Below, piece by piece: positions 1-6,952 of a stretch of 64,000 nucleotides of DNA (its first letter is position 1; each line of letters opens with the position of its first letter). The DNA comes from Zeimonas sediminis (GTDB taxonomy: Bacteria > Pseudomonadota > Gammaproteobacteria > Burkholderiales > Burkholderiaceae_E), in NCBI RefSeq assembly GCF_023721795.1, contig NZ_JAMQYE010000001.1, positions 1,054,001-1,118,000 on the forward strand, in the 5' to 3' direction. The translations under genes were made by a program, and so were the position numbers. Below the pieces are notes generated by a model. That model ran no database searches. It was not told the origin of the DNA and saw only the letters and a list, made by a program, of their open reading frames with translations.

Positions 1-116
1 GGGCAGGTGTAGACCGCCGCGGCGGCCTGCCCCGCCGCGTCGCCGCCCGCCTCGCCCTGGCCCCTGGAACCACCGGTCGAGGCGCGCGGGCCCGTTCGAT
101 GTCTGTGCTCGGTCAT
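1..116 (-). CDS. N-terminus of a heavy-metal transport protein, probably a CopA-type P-type ATPase (partial)
   Basis: On the minus strand an open frame starts with ATG at 116 and runs off the window after 38 codons. It begins MTEHRHRT, continues through a Gly/Ala-rich stretch and ends AAAAVYTCP at the edge. YTCP followed by MHP is the start of the small Cys/His heavy-metal-binding segment found at the N-terminus of many copper-translocating P-type ATPases and of some CusB-like adaptors. No signal peptide is visible, which favours the cytosolic N-terminus of an ATPase. It is divergent from the Met-rich protein at 390, so the pair looks like a copper or silver resistance locus. Only 38 residues are visible, so the family is inferred from this motif and the context. 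Confidence 0.5.
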   Translation of the reverse strand, partial: MTEHRHRTGPRASTGGSRGQGEAGGDAAGQAAAAVYTC

Positions 117-126
117 GGCCTTTTCA

Positions 127-149
127 CCTTGCGCCCCAAGCCGACAAGG
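127..149. promoter_or_regulatory. Imperfect MerR-type operator candidate
   Basis: CCTTG at 127-131 is inverted as CAAGG at 145-149, in the divergent region of a putative metal ATPase gene. MerR-family copper regulators bind CCTT/AAGG dyads next to such genes, but the 13-base spacer is wider than a usual CueR site and no good -10 accompanies it. Weak candidate only. Confidence 0.2.
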
Positions 150-171
150 ATCAAGATTGACGCTTTCGACA

Positions 172-185
172 GTGATTGTCATCAC
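172..185. promoter_or_regulatory. CRP/FNR-like palindrome
   Basis: GTGAT-TGTC-ATCAC is a perfect palindrome of 14 bases about 205 bases upstream of the Met-rich gene. The core TGAT-N4-ATCA has the spacing of FNR/CRP-superfamily sites. It could serve either divergent gene. No matched promoter was recognised around it. Confidence 0.35.
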
Positions 186-389
186 GAGCCCGCGTACCCG
201 GCGATGGCCTTCGGCCGGCGTCCCGCCTTCAAGGCTCGTTCCGCTCTGGCGACGCTTCCACTGGCGCCAGACGCCCGTCCCACCTTCCGACTGCCGGCGG
301 GACCGCGCTCACTCCTCCCAGGCAGTCGCGGCGACTCGAGCCGGTCCGTGCCTGTTCCGGCGACTCGGGGCGCCCTACAGGAGACGAAC

Positions 390-1160
390 ATGAAACGCTT
401 GTTCCTTGCATCGGCGCTCGCGCTGGCCGCCGGCATTGCCGCCGCCCAGCCCGCGCCGGATGCTCAGGCCCCCGGAATGATGGGTGGCTACGGACCCGGC
501 TACGGCATGGGCCCCGGCATGATGGGCGGCTACGGGCCCGGTTACGGCATGGGCCCCGGCATGATGGGCGGCTATGGCCCGGGTTACGGCATGGGCCCGG
601 GCGCGCGCGGCGGCTACGGCCCCGGCTACCACATGGGGCCCGGCGGTCGCGGTGGCTGGGGACCGGGAATGATGGGCGGCTACGGCCCAGGTTGGGGAAT
701 GGGGCCCGGCATGATGGGACCGGGAATGATGGGCGGCTGGGGCGCCGGCATGATGGGCCCCGGCATGATGGGCGGCTGGGGCTCCGGCATGATGGGCGGG
801 GCCGGCTTCGGGATGATGGGGCTCGGTGCGGGGCGCGCGCTGTGGCTGCCCGATCTGAACGACAAGCAGCGCGCCGAGCTCTCGAAGATCCAGGACGAGA
901 CCCGCCGCAAGCAGTGGGAGATCGCCGGCAAGATGCAAGACGAGATGGCGAAGATCCGCGACGCGATGGACGCCTCGGGCAAGCGCGACCGCGCCGAAGT
1001 GATGGCGGCGTTCGACCGCATGACCGCGCTGCGCAAGCAGCGGCTCGAGATCGCGCTCGACACCGCCGAGCGCGTCGACCAGGTGCTCACGCCGGAGCAG
1101 CGCGAGAAGCTGCGCCGCTGGGGTCCGTGGTGGGGTCCCGACGGCGAGGGTCGCCAATGA
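390..1160 (+). CDS. Met/Gly-rich periplasmic protein with Spy/CpxP-like C-terminal domain
   Basis: 256 residues. The start is ATG 390, preceded by an AGGAG ribosome site and followed by a clear signal peptide (residues 1-20, ending AIAAA-Q in style). Residues about 29-147 are made of 14-residue units of the form GMMGGYGPGYGMGP, very rich in Met, which suggests binding of Cu(I) or Ag(I). Residues about 150-250 are helical and charged and end with LTPEQREKL (about 232-240), the LTxxQ-type signature of Spy/CpxP periplasmic chaperone-like metal-stress proteins. Its stop overlaps the start of the SHOCT gene (ATGA), so the two are translationally coupled. The longer frame back to 99 lacks a plausible start and would bury the signal peptide. 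Family assignment is good; the metal specificity is inference. Confidence 0.8.
   Translation: MKRLFLASALALAAGIAAAQPAPDAQAPGMMGGYGPGYGMGPGMMGGYGPGYGMGPGMMGGYGPGYGMGPGARGGYGPGYHMGPGGRGGWGPGMMGGYGPGWGMGPGMMGPGMMGGWGAGMMGPGMMGGWGSGMMGGAGFGMMGLGAGRALWLPDLNDKQRAELSKIQDETRRKQWEIAGKMQDEMAKIRDAMDASGKRDRAEVMAAFDRMTALRKQRLEIALDTAERVDQVLTPEQREKLRRWGPWWGPDGEGRQ
474..820 (+). repeat. Coding tandem repeat, 42-base unit (Met/Gly/Pro/Tyr)
   Basis: Four near-complete 42-base units encoding GMMGGYGPGYGMGP, followed by shorter GMMGP and GMMGGWG variants. The repeat number could vary between strains by slippage. Confidence 0.75.
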
Positions 1161-1408
1161 TGTGGGGCGGCGGCATGTACGACGGCGGCTGGGGCATGGG
1201 CTGGGGCATGATGGGCATGCTCCACGGCCTGCTCTGGCTGGTGCTGATCGTGCTGGGCATCTTCGTGCTGGCCCGCTGGCTGCGCAGCGATTCCGCTTCG
1301 CCGGGCGGCGGGTCGGAGAGCGCCCTGGACATCCTGAAGAAGCGCTATGCGCGCGGCGAGATCGGCAAGGAAGAGTACGAGGAGAAGAAGCGCGACCTGA
1401 GCGCCTGA
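1157..1408 (+). CDS. Small membrane protein with SHOCT domain
   Basis: 83 residues, ATG at 1157 overlapping the upstream stop (ATGA). The N-terminus is Met/Gly/Trp-rich (MMWGGGMYDGGWGMGWG), echoing the repeat of the gene before it. Residues about 19-39 form one hydrophobic segment (LLWLVLIVLGIFVLARWL). Residues about 56-82 match the SHOCT module (LDILKKRYARGEIGKEEYEE), a short domain usually found at protein C-termini. Function is not known for the family; coupling to a Met-rich periplasmic protein next to a metal ATPase suggests a role in metal stress at the inner membrane. Confidence 0.8.
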   Translation: MMWGGGMYDGGWGMGWGMMGMLHGLLWLVLIVLGIFVLARWLRSDSASPGGGSESALDILKKRYARGEIGKEEYEEKKRDLSA

Positions 1409-1436
1409 GCAGGCGCGGCCCGTGCGGCAGCGCCCC

Positions 1437-3539
1437 TCAGGCCTTCAGGAACTCCTCGCGCCCGCCGAGCCAGCGCTCCAGGTGGGCGTCGACCGCGGCC
1501 GGATCCTCGCGCAGCATCCGGTCGGCCGTCTCCCGGGCGATCGCGACCAGCTCCGAATCGCGCTCCAGGTCGGCGAAGCGCAGCAGCATCTGGCCCGACT
1601 GGCGCGCGCCGAGCAGCTCGCCGGGCCCGCGCTGGACCAGGTCGCGGCGCGCGATCTCGAAGCCGTCGGTCGTCTCGTACATCGTGCGCAGCCGCTCGCG
1701 GGCGGTCGCCGACAGCGGGTTGCGGTACATCAGCACGCAGAAGCTCTCGGTGCTGCCCCGGCCCACCCGCCCGCGCAGCTGGTGCAGCTGCGCGAGGCCG
1801 AAGCGCTCCGCATGCTCGATTATCATCAGCGACGCGTTCGGCACGTCGACGCCGACCTCGATCACGGTCGTGGCCACCAGCACCTGGATCTCGCCGCGCA
1901 CGAAGCCGTCCATCACCGCCTGCTTGTCCGCGGGCGCCATGCGGCCGTGCACCAGCCCCACCCGGATCGGCGCGAGCTCCTCGGTCAGCCGGGCGTGCGT
2001 GTCGATCGCGGTCTGCAGGTCCAGCGACTCGCTCTCCTCGATCAGCGGGCACACCCAGTAGACCTGGCGCCCGGCGGCCGCGGCGGCTCTCAGCCGATCG
2101 ATCACCTCGTCGCGCCGCGCCTCCGAAACGAGCTTCGTGACGACCGGCGTGCGGCCGGGCGGCAGCTCGTCGATCACCGACACGTCGAGGTCCGCGTAGT
2201 AGGACATCGCCAGCGTGCGCGGGATCGGGGTGGCGCTCATCATCAGCTGGTGGGGCAGCAGGCGGGTGCCGGCGCCCGGCCCGCCCGCCGTCGCCGATCC
2301 GGCTGCCGCACCAGCCGGGTTCTCGAGCTTCGCGCGCAGCGCCAGCCGCTGCGCGACGCCGAACCGGTGCTGCTCGTCGACGATCGCCAGCCCGAGCCGC
2401 GCGAAGCCCACCGTGTCCTCGATCAGCGCGTGCGTGCCGACCAGCAGGTCGACCTCGCCGGCCGCAACCGCGGCGCGCACCGCCTTCTTCTCCGACTCGC
2501 GCAGCGAGCCCGACAGCCAGGCGATCCGCGCACCGATCGCCTTCAGCCACGGTTCGAGCTTGCGCAGGTGCTGCTCGGCGAGCAGCTCGGTGGGCGCCAT
2601 CATCGCGGCCTGCCAGCCGCTGCCGATCGCCTGCGCGGCAGCCAGGGCCGCGATCACCGTCTTGCCGCTGCCCACGTCGCCCTGCAGCAGCCGGTTCATC
2701 GGCTGGGCCCGCGCCAGGTCGGCCGCGACCTCGGCCCAGGCGCGCTGCTGCGCGCCGGTGAGCCGGAAGGGCAAGGCGCCGAGCAGCTTGCCGACGGCGT
2801 CGCGCGAGGCCAGCGCAGGCGCGGCGAGGCTTGCCCGGGCCGCGCGCGCCCGCTTCAGCGACAGCTGCTGCGCGAGCAGCTCGTCGAAGATCACCCGACG
2901 CCACTCCGGCGTCGCGCGCTCCTGAAGCGCCTCGAGCGACACGCCCGGCGCCGGCTGGTGCAGCGCGCGCAGCGCGTCGGCCACCTGCGGCAGGCCGAGC
3001 CGACGCACCACGTCCGGCGGCACGGTCTCGGGCCATGCGAGCCTCCTCAGCGCGCCCAGCACCGCCGAGCGGATCCTCGCCTGGCCGATCCCGGAGACGG
3101 TCGAGTAGACCGGTGTCAAGCGGTCGGGGACCGCCTCGCCCTCGTCGACCAGCCGCCAGCGCGGATGGACCAGCTCCAGACCGAACAGGCCGCCCCTCGC
3201 CTCCCCGTGGGCGCGCACCCGCCGGCCGGAAGAGAACTGCTTGAGCTGCGAGCCCCAGAAGTTGAAGAAGCGCAGGTCGATCCGGTCGCCGGCATCGTCG
3301 CGCAACTCGACCAGCAGCATCCGCCGCGGCCGCGGCACGATCTCGGTCCGCGCGACCCGGCCCTCGACCTGCACCGTCTCGCCGGGCCGCACCTCGGCGA
3401 CCGGCACGATACGGGTCTCGTCCTCGTAGCGGATCGGCAGGTGAAGCGGAAGGTCCTGCTCGCGGCGGATGCCGAGCTTGGCGAACGGCAGTGGTTCGGC
3501 CGACCGGGAAGGGCCGGATCGCGGCGGCTTCGAGGACAC
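1437..3539 (-). CDS. recG: ATP-dependent DNA helicase RecG
   Basis: 700 residues, close to the 690 usual for RecG. It remodels stalled replication forks and Holliday junctions. An N-terminal wedge/OB region (about 60-150) is followed by two helicase lobes: Walker A GDVGSGKT at about 287-294, the DEQH box at about 388-391 within VDEQHRFGVAQR, a SATPIPRTL motif and a QLRGRVGRG motif in lobe 2. A Gly/Ala-rich insert (AGAAAGSATAGGPGAG) sits between the DEQH box and SATPIP. It lies 34 bases downstream of ridA on the same strand and probably shares its transcript. Confidence 0.96.
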   Translation of the reverse strand: MSSKPPRSGPSRSAEPLPFAKLGIRREQDLPLHLPIRYEDETRIVPVAEVRPGETVQVEGRVARTEIVPRPRRMLLVELRDDAGDRIDLRFFNFWGSQLKQFSSGRRVRAHGEARGGLFGLELVHPRWRLVDEGEAVPDRLTPVYSTVSGIGQARIRSAVLGALRRLAWPETVPPDVVRRLGLPQVADALRALHQPAPGVSLEALQERATPEWRRVIFDELLAQQLSLKRARAARASLAAPALASRDAVGKLLGALPFRLTGAQQRAWAEVAADLARAQPMNRLLQGDVGSGKTVIAALAAAQAIGSGWQAAMMAPTELLAEQHLRKLEPWLKAIGARIAWLSGSLRESEKKAVRAAVAAGEVDLLVGTHALIEDTVGFARLGLAIVDEQHRFGVAQRLALRAKLENPAGAAAGSATAGGPGAGTRLLPHQLMMSATPIPRTLAMSYYADLDVSVIDELPPGRTPVVTKLVSEARRDEVIDRLRAAAAAGRQVYWVCPLIEESESLDLQTAIDTHARLTEELAPIRVGLVHGRMAPADKQAVMDGFVRGEIQVLVATTVIEVGVDVPNASLMIIEHAERFGLAQLHQLRGRVGRGSTESFCVLMYRNPLSATARERLRTMYETTDGFEIARRDLVQRGPGELLGARQSGQMLLRFADLERDSELVAIARETADRMLREDPAAVDAHLERWLGGREEFLKA

Positions 3540-3573
3540 GGGGTTCGGGCGCGGCGCGCGGCCGCGCCGGCCG

Positions 3574-3966
3574 TCAGACGAGTTGCTCGAGCGCCAGCAC
3601 CGCCTCGACCTCGAACTGCGCGCCGCGCGGCAGGCTGGCCACGCCGACGGTCGAGCGGGCCGGGTACGGCGCCCTGAAGTGGCGCTGCATGATCTCGTTG
3701 ACCGTGCCGAACTGGCCCAGGTCGGTCAGGAAGAGCGTGAGCTTGACCACCTGGTCCATCGTGCCGCCGGCTGCCCGCACCACCGCCGCCAGGTTCTGGA
3801 AGGCGCGCTCGACCTGCGCCGGGAAGTCGCCGTCGACCAGTTGCCCGGTGGCAGGGTCGAGCGGAATCTGGCCCGACAGCCACACGGTGTCGCCGACGCG
3901 CACCGCCTGCGAGTACGGGCCGATCGCGGCGGGCGCTTCCTGGGTGGCAACGATCTGTCGGGGCAT
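3574..3966 (-). CDS. ridA: RidA family enamine/imine deaminase
   Basis: 130 residues, full length for RidA/YjgF. The family hydrolyses reactive 2-aminoacrylate and related enamines made by PLP enzymes, releasing ammonia. IGPYSQAV near residue 15, the conserved arginine R104 in PARSTVGV, and E120 in the C-terminal strand are present, as expected for the active trimer cleft. It lies just upstream of recG on the same strand. Confidence 0.92.
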   Translation of the reverse strand: MPRQIVATQEAPAAIGPYSQAVRVGDTVWLSGQIPLDPATGQLVDGDFPAQVERAFQNLAAVVRAAGGTMDQVVKLTLFLTDLGQFGTVNEIMQRHFRAPYPARSTVGVASLPRGAQFEVEAVLALEQLV

Positions 3967-4000
3967 CGGCGGACTCCGTTGGCTGTGGACTGCGCCGATG

Positions 4001-4594
4001 TTAGCCGATCGTTTCCTGCGGCAACGGGAAGATCAGGCAGGTGGTGGTGGCGTGCGCGTAGAGCTTGCCGCCAGCGTCGACCAGCCGCCCCTCGGCGGTG
4101 CCGATCTGCCGCGACACGCTGATCACCCGGCCCTCGGCGCGCACCGGGCCGGTCCGGTCGGTCAGCGGCCGGACGTAGTTGAGCTTGAGTTCCAGCGTCG
4201 TGTAGCCGAAGCCCCTGCGCAGCATGGTCTGCACCGCGCACGCGACCGCCGAGTCGAGCAGCGTGGCGATGTAGCCGCCGTGCACCGAGCCGATCGGGTT
4301 GTAGTAGTCGGCCTTGGGCGTGCCCTGGAAGACCATCCGCCCTTCCTCGCATTCGACGGGCACGTAGTCGAGCGCCTGGAAGATCGGCGCCGACGGCAGC
4401 TCGCCGCGCCCGATCCGACGCAGGAACTCGAGGCCGGACGTCTTCGCGATCTCCTCGAGCGGGATCTTGCCGGGCTGGGCGAGCAGCAGGCGCACCTCGC
4501 GCTCGCGGGCGAGCCAGCGATCGATCGTCGCCGCCCTGTCGTCGCCGGACGCGTCGCCGGCCTGGTCGCCGGATTGCTGCGGCGTCGGATCCAT
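4001..4594 (-). CDS. PaaI-family hotdog thioesterase
   Basis: 197 residues. The C-terminal 130 form a hotdog domain of the PaaI/YbgC class that hydrolyses acyl-CoA thioesters: VHGGYIATLLDSA contains the His-Gly-Gly (H105) and Asp (D114) positions seen in PaaI enzymes, followed by TTLELKLNYVRPL. The first 60 residues are extra. Substrate cannot be told from sequence. It is divergent from the WYL regulator at 4694, with a good extended -10 on its own side. Confidence 0.8.
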   Translation of the reverse strand: MDPTPQQSGDQAGDASGDDRAATIDRWLAREREVRLLLAQPGKIPLEEIAKTSGLEFLRRIGRGELPSAPIFQALDYVPVECEEGRMVFQGTPKADYYNPIGSVHGGYIATLLDSAVACAVQTMLRRGFGYTTLELKLNYVRPLTDRTGPVRAEGRVISVSRQIGTAEGRLVDAGGKLYAHATTTCLIFPLPQETIG

Positions 4595-4621
4595 GGGTTC
4601 GATTTCCTTGAAACTGCCCCG

Positions 4622-4630
4622 TATATACCA
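4622..4630 (-). promoter_or_regulatory. Extended -10 promoter element for the thioesterase gene
   Basis: Read on the minus strand the sequence is TGGTATATA, a TGn extended -10, 27 bases upstream of the thioesterase ATG. No strong -35 is visible, as is common with extended -10 promoters. Confidence 0.4.
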
Positions 4631-4645
4631 CTTTCGTCGCTGGCA

Positions 4646-4651
4646 TAGACT
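4646..4651 (+). promoter_or_regulatory. Candidate -10 (TAGACT) for the WYL regulator gene
   Basis: TAGACT lies 42 bases before the ATG at 4694. The same hexamer occurs at a similar place before several other genes of this window, which raises its credibility. Confidence 0.35.
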
Positions 4652-4693
4652 TCGGTCTTGCCCCGAACCCGCGCGGGAATCCCTTTACCGTCG

Positions 4694-5668
4694 ATGAACC
4701 AGACCGAGCGCTTCTACCGGATCGACCAGCTGATCAACCAGCGCGGCACGGTCCCGTTCGACGAGCTGATGCGCGAGCTCGAGGTCTCGCGGGCCACGCT
4801 CAAGCGCGACCTGGCCTACCTGCGCGAGCGGCTGAACGCGCCGATCGTCTGGGACCGCGACCGCCGCGGCTATTGTTTCGCCGGCGGCGCCACCACCGGC
4901 CCCCAGTACGAGCTGCCCGGGCTCTGGTTCAACGACCGCGAGATCCTCGCGCTGCTCACGATGCACCGGATGCTCGAGGAGCTCGACACCGGCGGCATGC
5001 TGGGGCCGCAGATCGCGCCGCTGATCGCCCGGCTCAAGGCCCTGCTCGGCACGGCCGAGGGCGATCCCGACGAGATCATCCGCCGCGTCAGGCTGATCCC
5101 GGCGCAGAACCGGCCGGTGCCGCCGGTGCGCTTCGAGGTGATCGGCAGCGCGCTGGTCAAGCGCCAGCGGATCGAGATCGCGTACTTCACCCGCTCGCGC
5201 AACGCGCGCAGCGTGCGGGAAGTCTCGCCGCAGCGCCTGGTCCACTATCGCAACGCCTGGTACCTCGACGGCTGGTGCCATCGCAGCGAATCGCTGCGCG
5301 TGTTCGCCCTCGACGCAGTGGAAGACGCGCGGCTGATCGACCGGCGCGCGCGCGACCTGTCCTTGCGCACCGTCGAGGCCGAACTCGGCTCCGGCTACGG
5401 CATCTATCGCGGCACCCGGCTGCGCTGGGCGGTGCTGCGCTTCTCGGCCGACGCGGCCCGCTGGGTGCGCGCCGAAGTCTGGCACCCGCAGCAGCAGGGC
5501 GCCGAGCTCGACGACGGCCGCTACGAGCTGCGCGTGCCGTACTCGCAGTCGCCCGAGCTCGAGATGGACATCCTGCGGCACGGCGAGGAGGTCGAGGTGC
5601 TCGCGCCCGACGGACTGCGCAAGCGGATCGCGCAACGCCTCGCCGCCGCGGCGGCGGCCTATCGCTGA
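4694..5668 (+). CDS. WYL-domain transcriptional regulator (YafY type)
   Basis: 324 residues from ATG 4694 (MNQTERFYRIDQLI); the frame could be extended to 4658 but the family starts near here. Residues about 5-60 form a winged helix-turn-helix (DELMRELEVSRATLKRDLAYL). A central WYL domain holds the name-giving triplet in NAWYLDGWC (residues about 188-190) and is followed by a WYL C-terminal extension. WYL proteins sense nucleic acid or nucleotide ligands and often accompany DNA repair or defence genes. Its stop lies 9 bases before the YhaO start, so it probably controls that nuclease pair. Confidence 0.85.
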   Translation: MNQTERFYRIDQLINQRGTVPFDELMRELEVSRATLKRDLAYLRERLNAPIVWDRDRRGYCFAGGATTGPQYELPGLWFNDREILALLTMHRMLEELDTGGMLGPQIAPLIARLKALLGTAEGDPDEIIRRVRLIPAQNRPVPPVRFEVIGSALVKRQRIEIAYFTRSRNARSVREVSPQRLVHYRNAWYLDGWCHRSESLRVFALDAVEDARLIDRRARDLSLRTVEAELGSGYGIYRGTRLRWAVLRFSADAARWVRAEVWHPQQQGAELDDGRYELRVPYSQSPELEMDILRHGEEVEVLAPDGLRKRIAQRLAAAAAAYR

Positions 5669-5677
5669 GGAGCGCCC

Positions 5678-6952
5678 TTGCGTTTCGCCTTCATCCACGC
5701 CGCCGACCTGCACGTCGACAGCCCGCTGCGCGGCCTCGACGCCTACGAGGGCGCGCCGGTCGAGCGGCTGCGCGGCGCGACGCGGCAGGCGCTGGTCGCG
5801 CTGGTCGATCTCGCGATCGACGAGCGGGTCGCTCTGGTCCTGCTCGCCGGCGACATCTACGACGGCGACTGGGCCGACTTCCGCACCGGGCTGTTCTTCC
5901 GCGAGCAGATGCTGCGCCTGGCGCGCGCCGGGATCCGCGTGTTCGTCGTGAAGGGCAACCACGACGCCGAGAGCCAGATCACTCGCCAGCTGCCCGAAGT
6001 CGAGGGCGTGCACGTGTTCAGCTCGATGAAGAGCGAAACGGTCGACCTGCCCGAGCTCGGCGCGGCGGTGCACGGCAGGAGCTTCCCGAACCGCGCGGTG
6101 CCCGAGGACCTGGTCCCGCTCTATCCCGACCCGCTGCCGGGGCGCTTCAACATCGGCCTGCTGCACACCAGCCTGACCGGCCGCGAGGGGCACGACCCCT
6201 ACGCCCCCACCACGCCCGACGCGCTCGCGGCCAAGGGCTACGACTACTTCGCGCTCGGCCACGTGCACGCCCGCGAGGTCGTGCGCGAAGCCTCGCCGCG
6301 CATCGTGTTCCCCGGGAACCTGCAGGGCCGCAACGCGAGGGAGACCGGGCCGAAGGGATGCGAGCTGGTCGTCGTCGAGCACGGCGCGATCACGTCGGCG
6401 CAGTTCGTCGCGCTCGACGTCGTGCGCTGGCACCGGGTGAGCCTCGATGCCGGCGGGCTGGCCGGCGTCGAGGCGCTGGCCCGGCGCTTCCGCGAGCTCG
6501 GCGCCTCGCTGGCGGCCGAGGCGCGCGACCGGCTGCACGCGGTCCGCGTCGTCGTCGAAGGGGAGTCGCCGCTGCACCGGGTCGAGGCCGAGCAGCCCGG
6601 CACGATCGCCGCGGCGATCCAGGCCGCCGCGCAGGACATCGACGGGGCCGACGTCTGGATCGAGACCGTGCGCCTCGCGCTGCGCTCGCCGATGGACCGC
6701 GGCGCGGTCGCGCAGCGCGACGACGCGGTCGGCGAGGTGGTTCGCCTGGTCGACGCGCTGTCGGCCGACGACGAATCGATGAGGGCCTGGGTGCTGGCGC
6801 AGCTCGACGAGCTCGGGCCCCTGCCCGCCTCGCTCGCCGATGCCGACCCCAGGTCGCTCGACCCCGCGTCGATCCGGGCGCTGCTCGGCGATGCCGAGGC
6901 CACCGTTCTCGCGCAGCTCGCCAGCGAAGCGCCGGGGGGCGACGACCGATGA
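5678..6952 (+). CDS. DNA repair exonuclease subunit, YhaO/SbcD-type metallophosphoesterase
   Basis: 424 residues with a TTG start at 5678; a GAGGAG ribosome site overlaps the preceding stop and decides this start. Calcineurin-like phosphoesterase motifs appear in order: FIHAADLHVD (D10, H12), LAGDIYDG, VKGNHDA, LLHTS and GHVHARE. These are the metal ligands of Mre11/SbcD nucleases. The C-terminal third matches YhaO-like proteins. The stop overlaps the YhaN start (ATGA). With YhaN it probably forms an Mre11-Rad50-like nuclease acting on DNA ends. Confidence 0.88.
   Translation: MRFAFIHAADLHVDSPLRGLDAYEGAPVERLRGATRQALVALVDLAIDERVALVLLAGDIYDGDWADFRTGLFFREQMLRLARAGIRVFVVKGNHDAESQITRQLPEVEGVHVFSSMKSETVDLPELGAAVHGRSFPNRAVPEDLVPLYPDPLPGRFNIGLLHTSLTGREGHDPYAPTTPDALAAKGYDYFALGHVHAREVVREASPRIVFPGNLQGRNARETGPKGCELVVVEHGAITSAQFVALDVVRWHRVSLDAGGLAGVEALARRFRELGASLAAEARDRLHAVRVVVEGESPLHRVEAEQPGTIAAAIQAAAQDIDGADVWIETVRLALRSPMDRGAVAQRDDAVGEVVRLVDALSADDESMRAWVLAQLDELGPLPASLADADPRSLDPASIRALLGDAEATVLAQLASEAPGGDDR

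Noticed and set aside
127-149. A true CueR operator
   Set aside because: The CCTTG/CAAGG arms are 13 bases apart and lack the 19-base -35/-10 spacing typical of CueR promoters; kept only as a weak candidate site.
99-389. Extension of the Met-rich protein to an upstream GTG/ATG-type start
   Set aside because: It would place 97 residues before an evident signal peptide and skip the good AGGAG site at ATG 390.
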